Source: Myotis daubentonii
Lineage: Eukaryota > Chordata > Mammalia > Chiroptera > Vespertilionidae
DNA: 64,000 nucleotides
Direction: 5' to 3'
Assembly (NCBI RefSeq): GCF_963259705.1
Contig: NC_081840.1
Span: 149,827,549-149,891,548 of the forward strand
Every line of letters starts with the position of its first letter. Position 1 is the first letter of the stretch. Of the stretch, positions 46,517 through 56,575 are shown in pieces. The translations under genes and the position numbers were made by a program. Under the pieces are notes generated by a model. It did not search any database and was not told where the DNA came from. It saw only the letters and a program-made list of their open reading frames with translations.

Positions 46517-47659
46517 AATATTCTTAATTTAATCTGCAAAGAACTTTTAAAAAAACAAAAAAATAAAACAAAGCATATAAAGTAACATTTACAGATTCCA
46601 GACATTAGGATATGAATGTCTTTGGTGGGGGAATGGGGGAACCATTTTTCACCTTAAGACAAAAGCATACTAAAGAGTGATAAATGAAAAATGGAAGAAA
46701 TGCCAAGAAAAGAGTGCAACAACAGAAGAAATGACATTCCTAATACTCCCATGGAAGACTTTTATCATCATATTACAGTTAACATCTTTATTACCAAAGA
46801 AAACAAAGATTAAAGACAACTTTATTTGTTAAGATTAATGTGGTAATAAAGACATTTTCAAATAAAACAGCCAGTGGTAATAAATGAAGATTGGAAAATT
46901 ACAGGCTTTTTCTCTGAAAGAAATACTATCACTTAACGTGGAGACTGTAGCTATTAGAAATTTTGTGGGAAACATGATCCAAAATCATCATTGCTAGTAT
47001 AATGCTCTTGGACTCCTTATGGGATAAAAGAACACTGGGTGGGATATTTACCCCACATCAACATTGCATTTGCAGACTGCTGCAGGCAGAAGAGAGAAAA
47101 GAAAATATCGCCAAGAATTTTGATACTACAAAGGCTGAGAGAAAGTATTGAGTGAATTAAGCATAAAATAAAATTAAACATAAAATAAAAAAGATAAATT
47201 TGAAATTCTTTAGAACTATGGAAATCTAGACTATATTATCGCTACTATTTTTCTCCTGCTGTTTCTCTATCCTGCTGCTGTCTCCCACTGTATTATTGCA
47301 CATTAGAAAACCCAATAGAAAAGCAATTTAAAATTATAGGAAAATAAATCCTTTCATTTTATTTTTCTTGCTTTTCTGAATACTTCAAAACCTCTACTTA
47401 CTAGGAGCAAAGCAGAGATTTACATACATGCGTGTCAGAGCATTTACTAATATTTCCTTTAATGTCCACATTTTCGTTTATCTTACGATTTTTTGTCCAG
47501 TATATATATGTTGAAAAGTAAATATTAGGCTTCTGCTTTCTCCTCTTCCCACAACTACACCAAAATAACAACAAAATTACAGAACAACCATCACTGAGAG
47601 CCACGTATAACTGAATTCCTATAACTAAGGATATAAACAAGAAGCCACATGGAGACTAA
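46517..47659. other. Intergenic, nothing recognised
   Basis: AT-rich sequence before the L1 5' UTR. Confidence 0.5.
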
Positions 47660-49205
47660 TAAGATGGTAAAGATAGGGGCAGACAGGTTTCCCATTCACG
47701 GTGTGGTGGTTAAGAAATGGGAGGGGTGTCTCGGCTGAGGAGGTTTCCCCTAAGAAGTGAGGGAAACTGATTCCATATTGGGGTCCCCTGCCTGAGGTAT
47801 TAGTGCTGGGAAGAAAATTCCTGATTACACCTGGCTGTGAAAACCAGAGTGGATTGCATCTCAGTGAGATGGAGGGCTGCTGGATACCTGGGCGCTGCAG
47901 GTATTAAAGGGCCTAAGCACAGGCTCACTCACTCTGAGCTCCAATGCTGGGGCCATAGTTTGAAAAGCAGCAGGGATATATGGGAAGGAACTGAATTGAC
48001 TGTATTTAGAGCAAGAGCTAGAAGGGAAAGGTCAGGGCATCTCTCTCTGGGGACAGAAGAGCCAGCAGGTGCCATTGTTCTTTTGCTGAGTTTTCTCCCA
48101 ACCCAGCCCATATGGACACCAAATTTGAGCTCTCAATTAACTTGGCTGACATCATTTGCTACACCTTGGTGATTCCCTGGGACGCTGCCCCACTCAACTT
48201 GCATGCCCAAACTGAACTATTTCCAGCAGCTTTTCCACTCAAGTAACAGACTTTCCTAAAATCAGTTCAAGCTACAAACTTTCCTAAAATCTCTCAAAGG
48301 TCCTAAAACACCAAACAAGCAAAGGCTGCCCTAAGTGTGCCCCATACTACTTGCAAAGAGGCACCAAACCTTGACACTAGCATCGGTTCCAAGCCCAACA
48401 CAGGTGGAAACCAATCACAGGTCACTTTGTAGCTCCTACCAGGTGGCCCTGGGGGGCGCAGACTGGCTGAACTGGGCCTGCACAAGAGACACTCCCAAGA
48501 GGGCCCAGAACCAACACATACAGTGGCCAGCTTCAGACCACCCCAGAGCACAAGCCAACCAGCTCCACAAATGAAGCCCCAAAGGGCAGACTCAGCAGGC
48601 ACCAGAAGCCACTGAAGTGAATCCTACTTTGTAGGGTCGGCCCCTGTCAAAAAGCTCATCCCCTGGAGTCAAGGCCATTCCTCTCAGGCAGTCAACCTGA
48701 GGGTCCATCCCACCTATTGACATGCCAACAGCAATCAAAGCTCAACTACAAAATGAGGGCACACAGAACCCCCACACAAGGGACACTCCTGGAACACCTG
48801 GCTCAGGTGACCAGAGAGACTGCACCAATTGACCCCACAGGACACCTACTACATAAGGCCACTCTGCCAAGACCAAGAGACATGACAGATCTACCTAACG
48901 CATAAAAACAATCACAGGGAGTCAGCCGAATTGAGGAGACAAAGAAACATGTCCCAAATTAAAAGAACAGGTCAAAACTCCAGAAAAAGAACTAAATGAA
49001 ATGGAGTCAAGCAATATTCTACTAGAGGTGGAGTTTAAAACACTGGTTGTAAAGATACTCAGTGAACTTAGGAGAAGAAAAATGAACACGTTGAAAAATT
49101 TAACAAAGAGATAGAAAACATAAAAATGGAGATAGAAAACAAAAAAGAATCAGTCAAAAATAAAGAATACAATAATGATAATGAATACATTGGAGAGAAT
49201 CAACA
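47660..49205 (+). mobile_element. LINE-1 5' UTR and start of ORF1
   Basis: The 47.8-48.2 kb part has the typical mammalian L1 5' UTR texture (GGCTGTGAAAACCAG near 47831, ACTCACTCTGAGCTCC near 47928). From about 48,940 an ORF1-like, Lys/Glu-rich stretch appears with stops and frameshifts (text resembling EMESSNILLEVEFKTLV). It ends at about 49,205, where an LTR block follows. It belongs with the ORF2 pieces downstream. Confidence 0.75.
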
Positions 49206-49256
49206 ACTGATTTGATGATCAGAACAAAGCAATCATGATTAACAGAACATGATTAA
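49206..49256 (-). mobile_element. LTR fragment left of inserted Helitron
   Basis: AATCATGATTAACAGAACAT is the antisense of the LTR segment seen at 1123-1160 and 55,215-55,240. The LTR is truncated at about 49,215. Confidence 0.65.
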
Positions 49257-49782
49257 TCCTATATAATAAGAGAGGGATATGCTAATTAGCCCAGGTATGC
49301 TAATTAGTCATGACTGGACATGCTAATTAGTCACAACCAGTATGCAAATCGGCCATCAATCCAACACAATAAGAGAGAGATATGCTAATTAGTCTTGATA
49401 TACTAATTAGTCACAACCAGTATGCAAATTGACCATCACTCCAACACATAAGATGGCCGCCTCCATGTGGCCACAAGACGGCCGGCAGGGGAAGGCAGCT
49501 GGGGGCAACCGGCAGGGGAACATTTAGGCATCAATCAGGCTGGCAGGGGAGTGGTTAGGGGGTGATCAGTCTGGCAGGCAGAAGCGGTTAGGGGCAATCA
49601 GGTAGGCAGGCAGGCGAGTGGTTGGGAGCCAGCAGTCCTGGATTGTGAGAGGGATGTCCGACTGTGGGATCGTGCCTAAATGGGCAGTCATACATCCCTT
49701 GAGGGGTCCCAGATTGGAGAGGATGAAGGCTGGGCTGAGGGACCCCCCCCCCATGCACAAATTTCATGCACCAGGCCTCTAG
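49257..49782 (+). mobile_element. Helitron (HeliBat type) inside an LTR
   Basis: It starts TCCTATATAATAAGAGAG after AA and ends GCACCAGGCCTCTAG before T, with 3' palindrome TGCACAAATTTCATGCA. The first 180 bp repeat TATGCTAATTAGTCA-type stretches. The flanks join into LTR sequence (antisense copy of the repeat at 54.57-55.29 kb), showing insertion into that LTR at ATTAA|T. Confidence 0.88.
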
Positions 49783-49831
49783 TATTTCTTATAATTATAG
49801 TTAGTTCCCAATTCTATTTATGCCTCTAATA
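49783..49831 (-). mobile_element. LTR fragment right of inserted Helitron
   Basis: CTTATAATTATAGTTAGTTC and TATGCCTCTAATA complete the antisense LTR 5' end after the Helitron. Confidence 0.65.
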
Positions 49832-49993
49832 TTTTCTCTTAGTCATATTCCATCCACTGCCCCTACCCTGATCCTTGGCTATACATCTCCACTTAACCTT
49901 ATTGCATTTGGGATTGAACCTGATCTGTCTCCCCTACTGCAACCCCCCACTGTTATTCTCTATTGAATAAAGTCTTCTTTATCACCTTAAAAA
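49832..49993 (+). other. LTR-like R region with A tail
   Basis: CTCTATTGAATAAAGTCTTC, then TTTATCACCTT and about ten A. This is a polyadenylation signal, a plausible cleavage site and a tail, as in a polyadenylated LTR transcript. The sequence upstream is not recognised. Confidence 0.4.
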
Positions 49994-50283
49994 AAAAAGA
50001 AGTAAAAAATAATAATAATATAAATGTAGATAGGATAAGAGTCTAGCTATTTTAGAATGTGTTCAAACTCAAGAAACCATTAACTTTATACATATATAGA
50101 CTGATATAAACATAGCTTGGTATATAGGAAGCACAAGACAACCACAAACCAAAATCTACAAAAGATATCAAAGAAATGAAGAAAAAGGATCCAGACACAA
50201 TGCTATAGGAAGTCGTTAATATGAGAGAAAGGAGCAAGAAGATAAGAAAGGAATACAGAAAAACTACAAAAACAAACATAAAA
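49994..50283 (+). mobile_element. LINE-1 inter-ORF segment
   Basis: A-rich sequence with CAAGACAACCACAAACC and the run-in to ORF2, typical of the L1 spacer. It resumes at 51,881 after a Helitron tandem. Confidence 0.6.
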
Positions 50284-51191
50284 TCCTATCTAATAAAAGA
50301 GAAACATGGTAATTAGCCATACATCTGCTACCCTTCCCATTGGCTAATCAGGGCGATATGCAAATTAACTGCCAGCCAAGATGGCGGCCAGCAGCCAGGC
50401 AGCTGGAAGCTAACATGAGGCTTGCTTGCTTCAGTGACGGAGGACTCCAATGTTCCCCGCCTGCCGCTGCTTGGCTCTGAGCTGCTAAGAAAGATTGTTA
50501 CAAATATGGAAGCTAAACAAAACCCCAGAAACCTGTTTTCAGTCAGCCGGGATCTCAGAGCTGGAGTCACAACAAAGTTTCAAATACAGAAAGTAAACAA
50601 AGTCCAGAAACCTGCTTTCAGCGGTGAGGTCTCACAGCTAAAGCCGGCTCTCGGCTCCAGTGACAGCCATAAATCCAAGAATAAAAAAAATAAAAGGAGC
50701 CGAAACCGGTTTGGCTCAGTGGATAGAGTGTCGGCCTGCGGACTCAAGGGTCCCAGGTTCGATTCTGGTCAGGGGCATGTGCCTGGGTTGTGGGCACGTC
50801 CCCAGTGGGGGATGTGCAGAGGGCAGCTGATCGATGTTTCTCTGTCATCGACGTTTCTACCTCTCTATCTCTCTCCCTTCCTTTCTGTAAAAAATCAATA
50901 AAATATATTAAAAAAAAATAAAAATAAAAAATAAATAAAAAAAAAATAAAAGGAAAAAAGGAGAGGTTGGGAGCTTCAGTCACCCGCCAGCCTGAAAACA
51001 GCCCTCAGCCCCTCACCCAGACTGACCAGGCACCCCAGTGGGGGCCCCCACCCTGAAGTGGGTGTGACCAGATGCAAACAGCCATCATCGCCTCATCCAG
51101 GCTGGCTAGGCACCCAAGTGGGACCCCCACCCTGATCCAGGACACCCTTCAGGGCAAACCAGCCGGCCCCCACCCATGCACCAGGCCTCTA
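50284..51191 (+). mobile_element. Helitron (HeliBat type), upstream copy of a tandem
   Basis: It starts TCCTATCTAATAAAAGAG after A and ends CAGGCCTCTA, immediately followed by TCCTATATAG of the next Helitron. The usual CTAG end has lost its G, and the 3' hairpin arm (GTGCACAAATT) is missing. Inside are a segment with two similar stretches of about 70 bp (50,510-50,650) and a Ves SINE (50,703). HeliBat elements are rolling-circle transposons; no transposase is present, so it is non-autonomous. Confidence 0.8.
50703..50925 (+). mobile_element. Ves SINE inside Helitron
   Basis: GAAACCGGTTTGGCTCAGTG head, B box GGTTCGATTC, pyrimidine tail and A-rich end to about 50,950. Confidence 0.92.
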
Positions 51192-51880
51192 TCCTATATA
51201 GTAAAAGGGTAATATGCCTCCCAGCACCGGGATCAGCGTGACAGGGGGCAGCGCCCAAACCCCCTGATCGCCCTGCAGCTCTGTGTGTGACAGGGGGTGG
51301 GGCCACAACTTCCCTATCCTCCCTGCTCTGTTCGTGACAGGGGAAGACGCCCCAACCCCCTGATCAGCCCTGCTCTGTGCCTGATAGGGGGGAGCTCCCC
51401 AACTCCCTGATCGGCCCTGCCCTGAGTGTGACAGCGGCAGCGCCCCAGCCCCCTGATCAGCCCTGCTCTGTGGGTGATAGAGGGCAGTGCCCCAACCGCC
51501 CCCCACGGGCCCTGCTCTGTGGGTGACTGGGTAGAGCCATAACCTCCCCATCGACCCTGCCTTGAGTGTGACAGGGGGTGGTACCCCAACCCCCCAATCG
51601 GCCCTACCCTGAGCATGACTGAGGGTGGCATCGCAACCTCCCAATCCGCCCTGCTCTGTGCATGACAGGGGGCGGCGCCCCAACTCCCCAATTGGCCCTG
51701 CTCTGAGCCCGACCAGGGACTGCACCTAGGGATTGGGCCTGCCCTCTGCCACCTGGGAGCAGGCCTAAGCCAGCAGGTCATTATCTCCTGAGGGGTCCCA
51801 GACTGCAAGAGGGCACAGGCTGGGCTGAGGGACCCCCCCTCCCCACCGAGTGCACAAATTTTTGTGCACCGGGCCTCTAG
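51192..51880 (+). mobile_element. Helitron (HeliBat type), downstream copy of a tandem
   Basis: It starts TCCTATATAGTAAAAGGG and ends GTGCACCGGGCCTCTAG before T. The 3' hairpin TGCACAAATTTTTGTGCA is intact. The body is a minisatellite of about 47-bp units. It is inserted with the upstream copy into L1 sequence between A (50,283) and T (51,881), the expected AT target. Confidence 0.85.
51238..51718 (+). repeat. Minisatellite of about 47-bp units inside Helitron
   Basis: About ten units of 45-49 bp, each roughly GTGACAGGGGGCAGCGCCCC followed by AACCCCCTGATCGGCCCTGC. The repeats create long open minus-strand frames in more than one phase; these are artefacts of low complexity, not genes. Confidence 0.88.
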
Positions 51881-51969
51881 TAATTAATAATAGGCAATAA
51901 CTACATACCTATCAATAATTACTATATATGTAAATGAGGTAAATGCTCCAATAACAAGGCATAAGATGG
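51881..51969 (+). mobile_element. LINE-1 ORF2 start, fragment
   Basis: ACCTATCAATAATTACTATA followed by AATGCTCCAATAACAAGGCA is the start of the endonuclease domain of ORF2 (family text YLSIITLNVNGLNAP). It is decayed and interrupted by a SINE at 51,970. Confidence 0.8.
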
Positions 51970-52201
51970 GCCCTAGCCAGTTTGCTCAGTGGGTAGAGCG
52001 TGAGCCCACAGACTGAAGGGTCCCTGGTTTGACCAGTCAAGGGCATGTACTTCTGTTGTAAGCTCCATCTCTCACCCTGGGTGGGGCACATGATATGTCT
52101 CTCACATATCAATGTTTCTCTGTCTCTCCCCCTCCCTTCCACTCTCTCTCTGAAAATCAGTGGAAAAATATCCTCAGGTGAGGATTAACAACAACAACAA
52201 A
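51970..52201 (+). mobile_element. Ves-related SINE inside L1, divergent tail
   Basis: GCCCTAGCCAGTTTGCTCAG head; tail AATCAGTGGAAAAATATCCT then CAACAACAA. Duplication AAGGCATAAGATGG / AAGACATAAGGTGG at 51,956 and 52,202. Confidence 0.9.
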
Positions 52202-53401
52202 AAGACATAAGGTGGTTGAATGGGCAAAGAAAACAAGACTTGAACATCTGTTGCCTACAAGACACCCACTTCAGATCAAAAGACACACAGACTGAAAGTA
52301 AAGGGTTTGAAAAAGAGATTTTATGCAAATTGAAAGGGGGAAAAAAGCTGAGGTAGCAATATTTATATCAAACAAAATAGACTTTAAAACAAGGGCTCCA
52401 ATAAGAGACAAAGAATGGCATTTCAAAATGATAAAGGAATAAATTAAACAAGAGGCTATAAATATCATAAACATTTATGCACCCAACATGGGAGCACCTA
52501 AATATATAAAGCAAATTATGACGGCCATAAAGGGAGGGAAGGACAGCAATGGAGTCACCGTATAGGACTTTAAACCCTACTGATATCAATGGATAGATCA
52601 TCCAGACAGAAAATCAGCAAGGCCACAAGGGCCTTAAATAACACATTTAGACCACATAATTAATCTTTTAGGACATTTCACCCCAAAGTAGCAGATATAC
52701 AATATTTTCAAGTGCACATAAAACATTTTCAAGGATAGACCGCATGTTAGGCCACAAAAATTTAAGAAGACAAATCATATAAAGCATCTTTTCTGATCAC
52801 AATCATATGAAACTAGAAATCAATTACGAGAAAACTGAAAAATGCACAAACATGTGGAAGCTAAATAATATACTACTAACCAATCGGTTAGCAACAAGAT
52901 CAAGAAAGAAATCAAAGGATACCTTGAGACAAATGAAAATAAAAACACAATGATCCAAACTCTATGGGATTCAGCCAGAGCAGTTCTAAGAGTGCAATTC
53001 ATAACATTACCAGCCTACCTTAAGAATCTAGAAAAATCTCAAGGAAACAATCTAAACTTACACTTAAATAAATTAGAGTCTAAAAAAGAAAAGGAAAAAA
53101 CAATTGAAACAATCTATGAAACCAAGAGCTGGTTCTTTGAGTAAACACAATTGGTAAGCCTATACAGACTCAACAAAAAAAAAAAAAAAGAGAGAGAGAG
53201 AGAGGGCCCAAATAAATAAAATCAGAAATGAAAGAGGAAATATAACAACTGACACCAAAGTAATGCAAAGGATTATAAGGAAACACTACAATTATACACC
53301 AACAAATTAGACATCCTGGAAAAAAATGGATAAATTCCTAGAAACATAGAATCTTCCAAGGCTGAGTTAGGAAGAAACAGAAAGTCAGACAAACTTATAA
53401 C
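52202..53401 (+). mobile_element. LINE-1 ORF2 endonuclease and linker region
   Basis: The sequence continues ORF2 after the SINE: TTGCCTACAAGACACCCACTTCAG encodes the CLQETHF endonuclease motif with a change, and 52,900-53,140 reads QTLWDSARAVLRV. Stops and frameshifts are frequent. An (AG)n run sits near 53,190. An LTR interrupts at 53,402. Confidence 0.85.
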
Positions 53402-53963
53402 TGGTAACGTAAAAACATTCAAACCTGTAAAGAATTTTTGTGAGTTTATTTGAGTCAAACTGTTGATAATTGCTGGGAAGCAGAATCTCAACGGATTGGA
53501 ATAATGCTTCAGAGAATGGCGTTTTTCATCTATTTTTATACATTGCAATCAAAGAAGGAGATGTAAGTGGGTTACATGAAATCAATTGGTGATAGATTAG
53601 AGAGGCGGGAGAAAGCAAAGCAAGGAAACCTCTGGGATTGGATAAAGAGTAAAATGATAAGATATATACTTCTTTTATTTAGTGGGTACAGGATAGTTAA
53701 CAGTCAACAATCAACATGATAACAATAACAGTGAAGGAATTTGTGGTATCTGTCCTGGCACCCAGGGCATTTGGTTGCCTGACATTTCAATGATATGTTA
53801 TAATACACTCAAAAAGACAATAAGCTTAATTAAGGTAAAGATTAACCTTGTCAGGGAAGATTAACGCCTAGGCCTAGGAGATGACTACCCACCGTAACTG
53901 CTTTAATTAAAGTTTAATGTCCGACCATCCTTTGTGGTTACTTCAGGTCTTTGAGTTTGCACA
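53402..53963 (+). mobile_element. Solo LTR, copy B, inserted in L1
   Basis: TG to CA with TAAC at 53,398-53,401 and 53,964-53,967. It shares AAACATTCAAACCTGTAAAG and CTTTGAGTTTGCA with copy A but lacks about 70 bp near the 3' end. L1 ORF2 sequence continues on both sides. Confidence 0.72.
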
Positions 53964-54421
53964 TAACTACTAATGAAATGGAACTGGTAACCAAAAAAAA
54001 CCCTCCAAAAAACAAAAGTTATGCACCTGATGGCTTCATAAGTAAATTTTACCAAACATTCCAACAATTAATACCTATACTTCTCAAACTATTCCAAGAA
54101 ATTGAAGAAGAGGGATGGCTACCTAACTCATTTTATGAGGCCAGCATTACTATATACCAAAATCAGAAAAAGACACTAAAAAAGAAAGTTATAGGCCAAT
54201 ATCACTGATGAACTTTGATGCAAAAATTCTCAACAAAATATTAGCCAAATTCAATAATACATTAAAAAAGACATATGCCACAATCAAGTGGGATTTATTG
54301 TTGGGATGCAAAGTTGGTACAATCTTTGCAAATCAATTATTCTGATTACCACATTATCAAAATAAAAATATATAAATCATATTATCATATCAATAGATAT
54401 AGAAAAAACACTGACAAATGT
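53964..54421 (+). mobile_element. LINE-1 ORF2 reverse-transcriptase start, fragment
   Basis: ORF2 resumes after the LTR with APDGFISKFYQTFQQLIPIL and [13 protein letters not shown], the entry to the reverse-transcriptase domain, then decays and stops at about 54,421. The catalytic region and 3' end are missing. Confidence 0.85.
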
Positions 54422-54571
54422 TTCTACTAAGTGTAGAAACTACTCAGTAGTACATCTTGCCTGGGACATTCACAGTATGTGTAATACCATCTGGAGGCTC
54501 TGAGAGAATGAAAGGTAGTGATAGAACTTAATAACTTTTTCTAACCCAGCATTGCTTGCTCTGTAAGTGTA

Positions 54572-55291
54572 ATCGGACAACCAATGGGTCCATGCTGCCT
54601 GTCACTACTTGAGCCAATTAAGCAAAGACAGGGTTGAATCATATATGAGCATTTATTTAAATACTGCCAGTAATATGTGAAAGCAGCAGGTCATCCACTA
54701 AATTCTGCTCTGCAGCCCCCCATAATCCAGCTGCTTATATAGGGCAGGACAAAGATTACATGGGGAAGTAGGGATTACAGGTATGGGGAAGTGGGAGGCT
54801 GGAGTGGGACTCCATCGTTTGGGCAACAAGGTTGTTAATCTTTCCAGGATAATAAGCAGTTCTTGAATGAGAATGGTTCCAAGGTTGATTGCTAGGTCCA
54901 AGGTTGACTCCCAGGTCCAAGTTCCTGGGGACATACAACTTCCAGCCAAGTTAGAATGTCCTTTCTTTTTAAAAAAAATATATTTTTATTGATTTCAGAG
55001 AGGAAGGGAGAGGGAGAGATAGAAACATCAATGATGAGAGAGAATCATTGATTGGCTGCCTCTTGCACGTCACCTACTGGAGGTCAAGCCAGCAATCTGG
55101 GTATGTGCCCTTGACAGGAATCGAACCCAGGACCCTTCAGTCCACAGGACCCTTCTATCCACTGAGCCAAACCAGCTAAGGCTAGAATGTCCTTTCTTTA
55201 ACCAGAACAAGGCAATCATGGTTGATAGAGCATGATTAATATTTCCCATAAGCATAGCTGGTCCCCATTATTTTATTTTTGCCCCCAATAT
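54572..55291 (-). mobile_element. Solo LTR interrupted by a SINE
   Basis: Read on the minus strand it starts TGGGGGCAAAAATAAAATAA, has a TATA box (CCTATATAAGCAGC), a polyadenylation signal (AAATAAATGC) and ends near GAGCAAGCA. A Ves SINE lies inside with a perfect duplication. No clean flanking duplication was found. Confidence 0.72.
54969..55183 (-). mobile_element. Ves SINE inside LTR
   Basis: Exact 16-bp duplication AGAATGTCCTTTCTTT at 54,953-54,968 and 55,184-55,199 frames it. Confidence 0.94.
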
Positions 55292-55424
55292 AAGTATATC
55301 TATTAATATCCATGGATTGCACTTTGGGAAATATTGATCAAGTTTTTCATAGTTACTTACCCTTTAAACGTTTCTCCCTGTTAAACATTTCTCCTCTTCA
55401 GAGAATGGAGGCAGTGAGTTAGAT

Positions 55425-55700
55425 ATATGGGCTTTGGATTCAGACAACCTGGGTTCCAACCTTAATTCTGCTATTTATCAGTTGTATGACCTTAAGCAAA
55501 TGACTTAACCTTCTTTTTTTTTTTTTTTTTCCTTGTCACACCACCGATTGAAGCAAAGGAGCAAATGACTTAACCTTCTTAAATATCAGTCTTCTCATTT
55601 TTAAAATAGGCAACATAATAGTACCACTCTTATAGAGTTGTTGGAAAGATTTAAATAACTTCCATGAAGTTCTTGTATAGTACCTAGCATATAGAAAGTT
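55425..55700 (+). mobile_element. MIR SINE with a short insertion
   Basis: GGCTTTGGATTCAGACAACC, GTTGTATGACCTTAAGCAAA and TAGAGTTGTTGGAAAG follow MIR order. It is split by a 45-bp insertion at 55,516-55,560. Confidence 0.8.
55516..55560 (-). mobile_element. 45-bp polyadenylated retro-insertion
   Basis: A 15-T run followed by 30 bp of non-repeat sequence lies between exact 20-bp copies of GCAAATGACTTAACCTTCTT (55,496-55,515 and 55,561-55,580). On the minus strand it is a 30-nt RNA 3' end (starting TCCTTTGCTTCAATCGG) plus A tail. The source RNA is not recognised. Confidence 0.85.
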
Positions 55701-56515
55701 TCCAAAATTTTTATAATTATCATTGTATCACTACTAATAGAGAAGGCTCAGGTGCCTACATTTTAACAAGGAGGTCATTTTGTGACCTTATCATTCAGAA
55801 GCAATAATGAGTCTCCCAACAGGCCTCCTTTCCCATCAGAATCTGTTCCAAATGTGATCTACCACATCCAAATCTAAAGCACATCTCCCTTGGAGGCAAA
55901 GTGCAGAGATAAATTTATCTAATCCAGTTCAAGTATCTAATCTGACACGATTATCTAACAAGTTTACCTTCCTTAGAGTTCTGACTTTCCAATCCTTTCC
56001 CCTTCCCTCTCTTGGGCTTTTCAAGCCCAGGACTGCTTTGGCTGATTTCTTCACGTCTCCCCTTCTCTTCCATCCAGCATCCACTGTACTCATTGAGGGC
56101 TACCTGGCTCTGCTTTACTAACTCGCCCGTTCATCAAATACTCACTGAGTCCCCAAGGGGTCCTTGAATCTATGCATCGCTCTGAGCATCCGATTCCAGG
56201 ACATGAATTTTGGCAAAAGACAGGACCTGAATGTTTACATTACATGAGGAAAAGAATGAAAAGAAAACACTTGGCTTCTTTGGCAAGCTACCTGATAAAA
56301 TAGCTGAAATTCAAGAAGCCCTTCGGTGAAGGGAGAGACCGTGAGCACAGCAGGAAGAAGGCAGAGACCCGGTGACAAAGGTTGAGTTTTTCTATGGCCA
56401 GCACACCCCTTTCCCAAATGTTCTCCAGAAAGCTGCTGACAGAGCTTTGGCAAAGGACCATCCTCCTGCTGCCTGATAAGCTAAGTCCTGTTTTATATTT
56501 AACTCCCTCCAGCGC

Positions 56516-56575
56516 CCGAGGGGTGGGGTGGGGGTGCACTGTTTATAAGGCAGCGGGGACAATTTTCTCGTCAGT
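56516..56575 (+). promoter_or_regulatory. ENPEP: Putative ENPEP core promoter
   Basis: A TATA-like TTTATAAG at 56542-56549 follows a G-rich GC-box/CACCC-like tract (about 56519-56537). Transcription would then start near 56575, giving a leader of about 235 nt. No start site is proven by the sequence; this is inferred from spacing and position upstream of the exon. Confidence 0.55.

Larger units (their letters stand above)
55292..56515. other. ENPEP upstream region
   Basis: Holds the split MIR (55.43-55.70 kb). 55.75-56.5 kb is the distal upstream region, with no young repeat and no other gene recognised. Confidence 0.5.

Noticed and set aside
51189..51808. Two overlapping minus-strand frames of 164 and 178 codons
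   Set aside because: Both come from a GC-rich 47-bp tandem repeat lacking stops in more than one frame; not a protein.
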